Origin: Amphiplicatus metriothermophilus
GTDB lineage: Bacteria > Pseudomonadota > Alphaproteobacteria > Caulobacterales > Parvularculaceae
Reading direction: 5' to 3'
Assembly: GCF_900199215.1 (NCBI RefSeq)
Contig: NZ_FZQA01000001.1
Span: 372,001-436,000 of the forward strand
DNA: 64,000 nucleotides
Shown: positions 54,963 to 63,087 of the stretch, piece after piece
Layout: every line of letters starts with the position of its first letter
Position numbering within the stretch: the stretch's first letter is position 1
Notes under the pieces: generated by a model
The model's database searches: none
The model's input: only the letters and a program-made list of their open reading frames with translations
Told to the model about the DNA's origin: nothing
Program-made: the position numbers and the translations under genes

Positions 54963-55226
54963 ATGGCCGACATTCAGGAAGACGACGATCTCGTGTTCCA
55001 CAAGATCTGCGCGCTGCTGGAGCCCTTGAATCACAAGGGCGTGAAGCTGACGCGCGACACCGACCTCGTCGCGGACCTTGAGATCGACAGCGTCTCCGTG
55101 CTCGATATCGTGATGGATATCGAGGACAATTACGACCTGTCGATACCGGTCAACACGATTTCCGAAACGCGCACCATCGGCGAGCTCGTCGATGCGATCC
55201 ACGCGCTCAAGAAGCAGCAGGCATGA
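54963..55226 (+). CDS. acpR: acyl carrier protein of ceramide locus
   Basis: 87-aa phosphopantetheine carrier, shorter and more divergent than fatty acid synthesis ACP. The modification site is Ser43 in EIDSVSVLDIV (DSV instead of DSL). Helix III-type DIEDNYDLSIPVNTISETR follows. It likely holds the acyl chain made by the ligase and delivers it to serine palmitoyltransferase. Its position between cerR and spt matches Caulobacter. The ATG is preceded by CAAGGATTGGCGCA, a fair SD. Confidence 0.92.
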   Translation: MADIQEDDDLVFHKICALLEPLNHKGVKLTRDTDLVADLEIDSVSVLDIVMDIEDNYDLSIPVNTISETRTIGELVDAIHALKKQQA

Positions 55227-55230
55227 GGCG

Positions 55231-56448
55231 ATGAGCCTTTTCGACAAGTTTCAGAAGAACGCGGTCCTTTACAACGCGCTCTCCGAAGCCGGCCGCAATC
55301 CGTTCACGGTGCAGATGGACGAAATCCTCGGCCCGACGCGCGCGATCGTGAAGGGCAAGGAGATCGTGCTCGCCGGCACCAACAATTATCTCGGCCTCAC
55401 CTTCCGCGAGGAGGTGGTCTCGGCCGCGCAGGCCGCCGTCGCCGAACAGGGCGCCGGCACCACGGGCTCGCGCTTCGCCAACGGCACCTATGCGAGCCAC
55501 AAGGCGCTCGAGCGCGCGCTGGCGGCGTTTCTGGGTTTTTCCCGCTGCATCGTCTTCTCCACCGGCTATCAGGCCAATCTCGGCGCCATCTCCGCGCTCG
55601 CCGCGCCCGGCAAGGACGTCATCTTCATCGACGCCGACTGCCACGCCTGCATCTATGACGGCTGCCAGCTCTCCGGCGCGGAGACCGTCCGTTTCCGTCA
55701 CAATTCCCCGGAAGACCTCGACAGGCGCCTGTCCCGGCTCGACGGCGATGAGAAATATGCCGGCATGGGCAAGCTCGTCTGCATCGAGGGCATGTACTCC
55801 ATGTTCGGCGACGTCGCGCCGGCGAAGGAGTTTCTCGACGTCGCGCGCCGTCACGGCGCCTATCTGTTCGTGGACGAAGCGCATTCCTTCGGCGTCTATG
55901 GCGAGAGCGGCCGGGGCGTCGTCGAGGCGCAGGGCGTGATCGACGAGATCGACTTTTACTCGGGCACCTTCTCGAAGAGCCTGGTTTCGATCGGCGGCTT
56001 CGTCGCCTCGAACCATCCCGAGCTCGATTACCTGCGCTTTTCGGCCCGGCCTTACATGTTCACCGCCTCGCCCTCGCCGGCCAATGTGGCGGCCGCGACG
56101 GCGGCGCTCCAATGCATCGCCGCCGAGCCGGATCTCAGAAAGCGCGTCTGGGCGAACGCCCGGCGCGTCCATGAAGCCTTCACGCAGCTCGGGCTGGAGA
56201 CCTGCGCCCCGCCGGGCCCGGTGATCGCGGTGAAGCTGCCGGACAGGGAGACCGCCTTCGCGGCCTGGAGCTTCCTCATCGACAAGGGCGTTTACGTCAA
56301 TCTCGCCATTCCGCCGGGCACGCCCAACGCCGCCTCCATCCTGCGCCTGAGCGTTTCGGCGGCGCATACGAACGACGATCTCGACATCGTGATCGACGCC
56401 TACGGCGCCATGGCCGAGACTTTCGCGCAGGCCCGCGTGACCGCCTGA
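55231..56448 (+). CDS. spt: serine palmitoyltransferase
   Basis: PLP-dependent alpha-oxoamine synthase (405 aa) condensing serine with an acyl thioester to 3-ketosphinganine, the committed step of sphingolipid synthesis. PLP Lys249 in FYSGTFSKSLVSIGG, DEAHS (215-219), TNNYLGLTF (50-58) and GTTGSRFANGTYASH (76-90, substrate and cofactor contacts), with PYMFTASPSP later. It could be taken for 8-amino-7-oxononanoate synthase, but the neighbouring ACP, reductase and ceramide synthase argue for Spt. ATG 55231 follows GCATGAGGCG, 4 bases after the ACP stop. Confidence 0.92.
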   Translation: MSLFDKFQKNAVLYNALSEAGRNPFTVQMDEILGPTRAIVKGKEIVLAGTNNYLGLTFREEVVSAAQAAVAEQGAGTTGSRFANGTYASHKALERALAAFLGFSRCIVFSTGYQANLGAISALAAPGKDVIFIDADCHACIYDGCQLSGAETVRFRHNSPEDLDRRLSRLDGDEKYAGMGKLVCIEGMYSMFGDVAPAKEFLDVARRHGAYLFVDEAHSFGVYGESGRGVVEAQGVIDEIDFYSGTFSKSLVSIGGFVASNHPELDYLRFSARPYMFTASPSPANVAAATAALQCIAAEPDLRKRVWANARRVHEAFTQLGLETCAPPGPVIAVKLPDRETAFAAWSFLIDKGVYVNLAIPPGTPNAASILRLSVSAAHTNDDLDIVIDAYGAMAETFAQARVTA

Positions 56449-56546
56449 GCGCGCGGCTGGCGTCGATCTTGCTGCGCCCGCCCATCACAATAGGGCCACG
56501 ATCTGACGCTAGGGCTCGGCCCCGACCGAAGGAGCAGGCAAGGCCG

Positions 56547-57041
56547 ATGAGGATCATGCGCAAGGCTTGTCGCGCCGCGCCGGCGGCGATTCTGGCGATC
56601 GTCGCCGCAGCGGGGGCGCGCGCCGGGGACGACGCGCTGCCCGAAATCGATCACGTCAGCTGCACCGGCGCGGCCAACGAGCTGCGCGTGATCGTGCAGG
56701 GCGTCGAGCGCAGCGTCGGGCTGATGACGGTCGAGCTTTACCGTAACGATCCCGAAAACTTCCTCAAGAAGGAGGGGCGCGCCCTGCGCGTTCGCGTGGC
56801 CGCGCGCGCGCCGGCGACCCGGCTTTGCCTTCACGCGCCCGAACCGGGCGCGTACGCCCTCGCCGTCTACCATGACGAGAACGCGAACGAGAAGCTCGAC
56901 AAGAAGATGTTCGGCCTGCCGGCCGAGCCCTATGGCATCTCCAATAATCCGCGGATGCGCTTCGGGCCGCCCGACATCGAAGAAGCGCTCATTCATGTTG
57001 CGGCCGAAGGCGCGGCGGCGGAAATAGAGCTCAAGAACTGA
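56547..57041 (+). CDS. DUF2141 domain secreted protein
   Basis: 164-aa exported protein. N-terminal signal peptide (KACRAAPAAILAIVAAAGARA) then a beta-sandwich DUF2141 domain with VELYRNDPENFLKKEGRALR, YALAVYHDENANEKLDKKM and FGLPAEPYGISNNPRMRFGP, typical for this domain. Role unknown; members recur near bacterial sphingolipid and other envelope loci, so a chaperone or transport role for lipid is possible, by inference. ATG 56547 (AAGGCCG) gives the signal peptide start. Between spt and the ceramide synthase gene in the same direction. Confidence 0.87.
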   Translation: MRIMRKACRAAPAAILAIVAAAGARAGDDALPEIDHVSCTGAANELRVIVQGVERSVGLMTVELYRNDPENFLKKEGRALRVRVAARAPATRLCLHAPEPGAYALAVYHDENANEKLDKKMFGLPAEPYGISNNPRMRFGPPDIEEALIHVAAEGAAAEIELKN

Positions 57042-57088
57042 TCCGCCCGCTGTCTGAACGCGGGCGCCGCGGAAAGGACCGTGCGAGG

Positions 57089-58270
57089 GTGAACGAAATC
57101 GCTTCGAATCGAACCGGGAGCGCCGCGGCCATTGCGGGCGTTGAAATCCGTCCGGCCGAGACGGCGGCCGAACGCCGCGCCTTCATCCGCGCCGGAACCG
57201 TTCCCTATCGGGACGACCCGAATTACGTGGTCCCGCTCGAATTCGAGCTCGCCCAGCGGCTCGATCCGAAATCCAATCCCGGCCTGAGGGGCGCCGACCA
57301 CCGCCTGTGGATCGCCTACAAGGGCGGCGCGCCGGCTGGCCGCATCGCCGCCCTCGTCAATCCGCTGCACCTCGAAACGCACAAGGACGGCGCGGCGCAT
57401 TTCGGCTTTCTCGAAGCCGTAGACGATGCGGACGTCTTCGCCGCGCTGTTCGCCGCCGCGGAAGACTGGGCGCGCGAACGCGGCATGAAGAAGCTCGCCG
57501 GCCCGTTCAGTTTCTCCGTCAACGAAGAATGCGGGCTTCTTGTCGATGGTTTCGACTCGCCGCCCTATTTCATGATGCCGCACGGGCGGCCCTATTATAA
57601 GGACCGCGTCGAGGCGCTGAACTACGCCAAGGCGATCGACATGTACGCCCTTAGCTGGATCAACCAGCGCCAGTTCATCCCGGAGAAGCGTCGGAAGTTC
57701 GTCGAGCGCGCGCTCGCCAGCGACCGCGTGTCGATCCGCAATATCGACATGAAGAATTTCGTCCGGGACATCCGCACCATCGTCGACATCTATAACGACG
57801 CCTGGCGCGACAACTGGGGTTTCATTCCGTTTACGGAAGAGCAGGCCCGGCGCATGGCGTCGGAGCTGCGTCCGCTCATCGAAAAGCACAATGTCGTCAT
57901 CTGCTATTATGACGGCGAGCCCGCCGCCTTCGGCCTCGTGCTGCCCAACGTCAACGAGCTCATCCGCGACTTCGACGGGAAGCTGCTGCCTTTCAACTGG
58001 CTCAGGCTGATCTGGCGGCTGAAGGTCAAGCGGGTCACGCAGGGCCGCATGCCGCTGATGGGCGTGCGCCGCAAGCTGCACGGCAAGCCGGTCGGCGCGG
58101 CGTTCGCCTACAAGATCATCGACATGGTCAACGCCGCGAACATGGATCTGGGCATGACCTCCTCGGAGCTTTCGTGGATTCTCGAGACCAACAAGGCGAT
58201 GCTGTCGATGCTGCTCGACATGGGCGGGCGCGTCTACAAGACCTACCGGATCTATGAGAAGGCGCTTTGA
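57089..58270 (+). CDS. bcerS: bacterial ceramide synthase (GNAT-fold N-acyltransferase)
   Basis: 393-aa protein with two GNAT-like halves; in Caulobacter the orthologue acylates the amino group of 3-ketosphinganine. Landmarks: PYRDDPNYVVPLEFELAQR (~39-57), LAGPFSFSVNEECGLLVDGF (~142-161), YNDAWRDNWGFIPFTEEQ (~227-244) and the C-terminal SSELSWILETNKAMLSMLL with RVYKTYRIYEKAL. No membrane helix. GTG 57089 follows TGCGAGG. The stop overlaps the ATG of the glutaminyl cyclase gene by 17 bases. Sequence resemblance was judged by eye; activity is from family knowledge. Confidence 0.87.
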   Translation: MNEIASNRTGSAAAIAGVEIRPAETAAERRAFIRAGTVPYRDDPNYVVPLEFELAQRLDPKSNPGLRGADHRLWIAYKGGAPAGRIAALVNPLHLETHKDGAAHFGFLEAVDDADVFAALFAAAEDWARERGMKKLAGPFSFSVNEECGLLVDGFDSPPYFMMPHGRPYYKDRVEALNYAKAIDMYALSWINQRQFIPEKRRKFVERALASDRVSIRNIDMKNFVRDIRTIVDIYNDAWRDNWGFIPFTEEQARRMASELRPLIEKHNVVICYYDGEPAAFGLVLPNVNELIRDFDGKLLPFNWLRLIWRLKVKRVTQGRMPLMGVRRKLHGKPVGAAFAYKIIDMVNAANMDLGMTSSELSWILETNKAMLSMLLDMGGRVYKTYRIYEKAL

Positions 58271-59054
58271 CATCGCCGTTGCGGCGGGCGCGGCCTTCGC
58301 CGCCGCGGCGCTTGCAATCGCGCCGGCGCGGGCCGAGCCGGCGGTCTATGATTACGAGATCGTCCGCGAATATCCCCACGACGCCGGCGCGTTCACGCAG
58401 GGGCTCTTCTTTCTTGACGGCCATCTCTATGAGAGCGCCGGCCAGTATGGAGAATCGAGCCTGCGCAAGGTCGCGCTCGAGACCGGCGCGATCGTCAAGC
58501 GCCGCGATCTTCCTGCGGAGGTTTTCGCCGAAGGCGCCGCGGCTGCGGGCGGGCGCGTCGTCGTTCTGACATGGCGCGAAGGCAGGGGATTCGTCTTCGA
58601 CCGCGAAAGCTTCGAGCCGCTCGGCGAATTCGCCTATGACGGGGAAGGCTGGGGCCTCGCCCATGACGGCGAGCGTTTCGTCATGAGCGACGGGTCGGCG
58701 GTCCTGCGTTTTCTCGATCCTGACAGTTTCGAGGAGACGGGCCGGCTCGACGTGACGCTGAACGGGCGCCCGCTCGGCGATCTCAACGAGCTCGAATGGG
58801 TGGAGGGCGAGATCTTCGCCAATATCTGGCGCGCCGACGCCATCGCCCGCATCGGCCCCGATACGGGGGAAGTCGTCGGCCTCGTCGATCTGCGCGGGCT
58901 GCGGGCGCGCTTTTCGCCGGCCGAAGGTCCGCGCGCAGAGGTTCTGAACGGCATCGCCTATGACGCGGAAACCGGCAGGCTGTTCGTCACCGGCAAATAC
59001 TGGCCGAAGCTGTTCGAGATCCGCCTCGTCGAACGCGACCGCGCCGGGCGATAG
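58254..59054 (+). CDS. glutaminyl-peptide cyclotransferase (plant/bacterial type)
   Basis: 266-aa protein forming N-terminal pyroglutamate on exported proteins. Signal peptide (MRRRFDIAVAAGAAFAAAAL, cleavage near ARA). Five-bladed propeller with PHDAGAFTQGLFFLDGHLYE (~40-59), YGESSLRKV and GWGLAHDG, then LNELEWVEGEIFANIWRADAI and the terminal NGIAYDAETGRLFVTGKYW. These are characteristic of the QC family found in plants and bacteria. Its ATG lies inside bcerS (17-base overlap), so it belongs to that operon, though a link to sphingolipids is not obvious. Convergent with amn 7 bases later. Confidence 0.87.
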   Translation: MRRRFDIAVAAGAAFAAAALAIAPARAEPAVYDYEIVREYPHDAGAFTQGLFFLDGHLYESAGQYGESSLRKVALETGAIVKRRDLPAEVFAEGAAAAGGRVVVLTWREGRGFVFDRESFEPLGEFAYDGEGWGLAHDGERFVMSDGSAVLRFLDPDSFEETGRLDVTLNGRPLGDLNELEWVEGEIFANIWRADAIARIGPDTGEVVGLVDLRGLRARFSPAEGPRAEVLNGIAYDAETGRLFVTGKYWPKLFEIRLVERDRAGR

Positions 59055-59061
59055 GCGCATC

Positions 59062-60531
59062 TCACCGCAAAAACGGCTCGTCGAAACTCCTGAGCTTGCG
59101 CGAATGAAGCGTTCCCTTTTCCGCTTCCTTGCGCAAGAGCTCGATCGCCCGGATGCCGATGGCGAGGTGCTGGCTCACCCGCGCCTGATAAAAGGCGTCG
59201 GCCATGCCCGGCAGCTTGATCTCGCCGTGAAGGGGGCGGTCCGACACGCATAACAGCGTGCCGTAAGGCACGCGGTAGCGATAGCCGTTCGCGGCGATGG
59301 TCGCCGACTCCATGTCGATGGCGATGGCGCGAGCCTGGTTGAGCCGCACGGCGATCTGAGCGAAGCGCAGCTCCCAGTTGCGATCGTCCGTGGTCACTAC
59401 GGTGCCGGTCCTGAGCCGCTCCTTCAGGCGCGCCTCCTCGATGCCGGAGACTTCCTTGACCGCCTGGGTGAGCGCGAGCTGCACCTCGGCGATGGTCGGC
59501 AGGGGCACCGAGGGCGGCAGCACCTCGTCGAGCACGCCGTCGTCGCGCAGATAGGCGTGGGCGAGCACGTAGTCGCCGAGCCGCTGCGTGCGCCGCAGGC
59601 CGCCGCAATGGCCGATCATCAGCCAGACATGCGGGCGCAGCACGGCGAGATGATCCGTTATCGTCTTGGCGTTGGAAGGGCCCACGCCGATATTGACGAG
59701 GGTCACGCCGCGCCTGCCTTCCTGCATGAGGTGATAGGCCGGCATCTGCGGCGCCTTGGCGAGCGGCGGCGCGGACGGGGGCTTTCCCTTCTCCGTGACG
59801 CGCCCGCCGGGCTCGATCAGCGCCAGCGCCCGGCCGGCGCGCACCTCGCCGGCGGCGTATTCGATGAACTCGTCCACATAACGCTGATAGTTCGTGAACA
59901 GAATGAACTGCTGGAAATGTTCGGGCCTTGTGGCCGTGTAATGCTGGATGCGATGGAGCGAATAATCGACCCGCTCGGCGGTGAACAGCGAGATCGGCAG
60001 CGGCCCGCCGCGCTCGAGAATGATCTTGCCGTCGACGATGTCGTCATTGGTGGCCGCCAGATTGGGCGTGTGAAAATGATACTGCAGATTCGCGCGCCGC
60101 TCCGGCGTCAGGCTCGCCGTCGCCTGTTCGAGCGCGAACGAAAGCGGAATCGGCGTGCGCGAGCGGCCGGCGTAAATATTCGCCTGATAACGCTGCATGA
60201 CGCGGTCGAGCTGGTCGAGCAGGTACTCTTCGAACAGGCCCGGCTGCGTCACTGTCGCGCCGAAATAGCTGCGCTCGGCGATGCGCCCCAGCGCAAGATT
60301 GCTGGTCTGTGAGGTCTGTTCGGGCGGCACCTCCGCAAGCAGATAGGGATAGGTCGGCGGCGGGGCGCCGTCCGCGACCAGCCGGTCTTCGCAAAACGCC
60401 CGGAAGCGCGCCTCGACCGTCGCGACGGCCTCGGCGTAGAGCGCCTTCAGGCGCGACACGGCGGCCTCGGGACTGGCGCATTCCTCCAGCGCGTCGGCGA
60501 CTCCGTCCAGGGGCGGCGTTTTTTTGCTCAT
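59062..60531 (-). CDS. amn: AMP nucleosidase
   Basis: Cleaves AMP to adenine and ribose 5-phosphate, helping set adenylate pools (489 aa). The N-terminal regulatory domain (~1-180, PYLLAEVPPEQTSQTSNLAL) precedes a phosphorylase-like catalytic domain with RRGVTLVNIGVGPSNAKTIT (~270-290), LMIGHCGGLRRTQRLGDYVL and AIDMESATIAANGYRYRVPYG (Met-Glu-Ser ribose site, ~400). Full length. ATG 60531; the SD is not evident. Upstream gap 60532-60605 precedes ftsK end. Confidence 0.96.
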   Translation of the reverse strand: MSKKTPPLDGVADALEECASPEAAVSRLKALYAEAVATVEARFRAFCEDRLVADGAPPPTYPYLLAEVPPEQTSQTSNLALGRIAERSYFGATVTQPGLFEEYLLDQLDRVMQRYQANIYAGRSRTPIPLSFALEQATASLTPERRANLQYHFHTPNLAATNDDIVDGKIILERGGPLPISLFTAERVDYSLHRIQHYTATRPEHFQQFILFTNYQRYVDEFIEYAAGEVRAGRALALIEPGGRVTEKGKPPSAPPLAKAPQMPAYHLMQEGRRGVTLVNIGVGPSNAKTITDHLAVLRPHVWLMIGHCGGLRRTQRLGDYVLAHAYLRDDGVLDEVLPPSVPLPTIAEVQLALTQAVKEVSGIEEARLKERLRTGTVVTTDDRNWELRFAQIAVRLNQARAIAIDMESATIAANGYRYRVPYGTLLCVSDRPLHGEIKLPGMADAFYQARVSQHLAIGIRAIELLRKEAEKGTLHSRKLRSFDEPFLR

Positions 60532-60605
60532 GCGGGCGATTCCGATCTCGGCGAAGGGCCGGCCAGACTAAAGCGCGACGCGCGAAAACGGAATCGGCTT
60601 TTTCG

Positions 60606-62972
60606 TCAGGCCGCGTCCTCGCCGACCAGAATGTCGCGCTTGCCGGCGTGGTTCGCGGGCGACACTACGCCTTCCTGCTCCATGCGCTCGATCAGCGTCG
60701 CGGCGCGATTGTAGCCGATCTGCAGCCGCCGCTGGATGTAGGAGGTCGACGCCTTGCGGTCGCGCAGGACGATCGCCACCGCCTTGTCGTAGAGCGCGTC
60801 GCCCGAGGACGTATTGCCGCCGACGTCGAGGCCGTCGAAAACGCCGTCCTCGCCTTCGGCAATTTCGGTGACCGCCTGCACGTAGTCGGGCTTGCCCTGC
60901 TTCTTGAGAAAAGCGACGACCTTTTCGACCTCGTCGTCGGAGACGAAGGCCCCGTGCACCCGGCGGATGCGCCCGCCGCCGGCCATGTGCAGCATGTCGC
61001 CCTGGCCGAGAAGCTGCTCGGCGCCCTGCTCGCCGAGAATCGTGCGACTGTCGATCTTCGACGTCACCTGGAAGGAGATCCGCGTCGGGAAGTTCGCCTT
61101 GATCGTGCCGGTGATGACGTCGACCGACGGACGCTGCGTCGCCATGATGAGATGGATGCCGGCCGCGCGCGCCATCTGCGCCAGACGCTGGACCATCGCC
61201 TCGATGTCCTTGCCGGCGACCATCATCAGGTCGGCCACCTCGTCGATGACGACGACGATGAACGGCATCGGCGCGTAATCGAGCTCTTCGGTCTCGTAGA
61301 CCGGCTCGCCGCTTTCCGGATCGTAGCCGGTGTGCACGCGCCGGGTGAGCGTCTCGCCGTTCGCCTCGGCCTCGGCGACGCGCTGGTTGAAGCCCTCGAT
61401 GTTGCGCACGCCGAGTTTCGACATGCGCCGGTAGCGCTCCTCCATCTCGCGCACCGTCCATTTGAGCGCGACGACGGCTTTCTTCGGGTCGGTCACCACC
61501 GGCGCCAGCAGATGCGGAATTCCTTCGTAGACGGACAGCTCCAGCATCTTCGGATCGATCATGATGAGCTTCACATGATCGGGCGACAGCCGATAGAGCA
61601 GCGACAGGATCATGGCGTTGACGCCGACCGACTTGCCCGAGCCCGTCGTGCCGGCGATGAGCAGATGCGGCATCCGCGCGAGGTCGGCGAAGACCGGCTC
61701 GCCGCCGATGCCCTTGCCGAGCGCGAGGGTGAGATCGCCCGTCGTCTTCTCGAACTCCGGCGCGCCCAGAAGCTCGCGCAGGAAGACGGTCTCGCGGTCC
61801 TGGTTCGGCAGCTCGATGCCGATGGCGTTGCGCCCCGGCACGACCGCGACCCGGCAGGCGATCGCGCTCATCGAGCGCGCGATGTCGTCGGCGAGCCCGA
61901 TGACGCGCGAGGACTTCACCCCCGCCGCCGGCTCGAGCTCGTACAGCGTCACGACGGGGCCGGGGCGCACGTTGATGATCTCGCCGCGCACGCCGAAATC
62001 GGCGAGCACGTTTTCGAGCATGCGCGCGTTCTGCTCCAGCGCCTCGTCGGAAATGACCCGCCGGCTCGTCTGCGCTTTGGAGAGCAGGCCCAGCGGCGGC
62101 AGCTCATAGGTGCCCGGCCTGAAGACGGGAAGCTCGGGCTGGGTCTCGCGCAATTCGCGCCGGCTCGGCGCCGATTTCTGCTGCTTGCGGATGATGCGCC
62201 GGCGGGGCCGCGCCGGCGCGACGAGCGGCGGCTCGCCTTCGGCTCCGTCCGCGGATTCGGCCGCGTCCGTCTCTTCCCTTCCGGCCGGGCCGTCGCGGGC
62301 CGCCCGCCAGGCTTCGATCCTGTCGAGAACGAAGTCGTACGCCGCCAGACTCGCGCTTTCGAGCGTCTGGACCGCGCTGCGCGCGCGCTGCGTCGTCAGC
62401 CCGCAGACGATGGCGTAGGCGGCGAGGGCGACGGCGAGCGCGAGCCCGGAGAGCGCGGGCGCGAAGCCCTCGAGCCCGCCTTGGGCGAGCAACGCCAGCG
62501 CCGCGCCGGCCGCCGCATCCCCCAGAAGTCCGCCCGGGCCGACCACATAGGGCCACACGGCCGGCGACGGCAGGCCCGCCGCAAAGCCACAGGCCGCCGC
62601 GAGCGCGACCGGGGCGAGCGCGACGCGCAACCAGAACGCCGGCGGCGTCTCCTGCGGCGCGCCGCGGACCAGCGCGATCGCGCCCCAGATCGCCATGGGC
62701 GCGATCGGCAAAAGCGCGCCCGCGCCGAAAAGCTGCCAGGCGAGATCGGCGTAGACGGCGCCGAGCCGGCCCATCCAGTTCGTCGCCGGCGCCGCGGTCG
62801 CCGTGTTGAGGCTCGGATCGCTGATCGAAAAGCTCAGGAGCGCCAGCGCCTGAAAGACCGCCAGCGCGACGAGCGCGCCGCCGCCCGCGCGCAGGATGAT
62901 CGCGCGCAGCCATGCGTTCAGGCGCGCCCGGAAATCGGTCCCTGGTCTTGATCGCGGCCTGCGGCGCGGCAT
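60606..62972 (-). CDS. ftsK: DNA translocase FtsK
   Basis: Septal DNA pump that clears chromosome ends and activates XerCD at dif. About 788 aa. Four N-terminal transmembrane helices (~22-44, 65-85, 97-117, 139-160) are followed by a short linker (~180-240). Motor: alpha domain, then beta domain with Walker [17 protein letters not shown] and Walker [17 protein letters not shown]. The C-terminal gamma winged helix (~725-788, [23 protein letters not shown]) reads KOPS sites. ATG 62972 preferred; a frame to 63026 adds 18 non-family residues. Confidence 0.95.
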   Translation of the reverse strand: MPRRRPRSRPGTDFRARLNAWLRAIILRAGGGALVALAVFQALALLSFSISDPSLNTATAAPATNWMGRLGAVYADLAWQLFGAGALLPIAPMAIWGAIALVRGAPQETPPAFWLRVALAPVALAAACGFAAGLPSPAVWPYVVGPGGLLGDAAAGAALALLAQGGLEGFAPALSGLALAVALAAYAIVCGLTTQRARSAVQTLESASLAAYDFVLDRIEAWRAARDGPAGREETDAAESADGAEGEPPLVAPARPRRRIIRKQQKSAPSRRELRETQPELPVFRPGTYELPPLGLLSKAQTSRRVISDEALEQNARMLENVLADFGVRGEIINVRPGPVVTLYELEPAAGVKSSRVIGLADDIARSMSAIACRVAVVPGRNAIGIELPNQDRETVFLRELLGAPEFEKTTGDLTLALGKGIGGEPVFADLARMPHLLIAGTTGSGKSVGVNAMILSLLYRLSPDHVKLIMIDPKMLELSVYEGIPHLLAPVVTDPKKAVVALKWTVREMEERYRRMSKLGVRNIEGFNQRVAEAEANGETLTRRVHTGYDPESGEPVYETEELDYAPMPFIVVVIDEVADLMMVAGKDIEAMVQRLAQMARAAGIHLIMATQRPSVDVITGTIKANFPTRISFQVTSKIDSRTILGEQGAEQLLGQGDMLHMAGGGRIRRVHGAFVSDDEVEKVVAFLKKQGKPDYVQAVTEIAEGEDGVFDGLDVGGNTSSGDALYDKAVAIVLRDRKASTSYIQRRLQIGYNRAATLIERMEQEGVVSPANHAGKRDILVGEDAA

Positions 62973-63033
62973 GACGAACGAGCTCGGCGTCTTTCTCGAT
63001 TTCACCCTGACGCCGCATGATGACATGCGAAAA

Positions 63034-63069
63034 GGCGGAAAGGGTTAACGCGCGTTAACCCTTTCCGCC
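63034..63069 (-). terminator. perfect 36-bp palindrome, probable amtB terminator
   Basis: GGCGGAAAGGGTTAACGC and its exact reverse complement, with no mismatch. On the minus strand the stem is followed by TTTTCGC, 18 bases after the amtB stop. It contains TTAACGCGCGTTAA. It lies ~60 bases before the ftsK start and could also influence ftsK. Confidence 0.75.
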
Positions 63070-63087
63070 GCCTTCTTGCAGAAACGC

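Noticed and set aside
60309-62951. 880-codon plus-strand frame
   Set aside because: Antisense to amn and ftsK, which are clear full-length families.
63034-63069. CtrA binding site in the palindrome
   Set aside because: TTAA halves are spaced by 6, not 7 bases, and terminator features explain the symmetry; kept only as a minor possibility.
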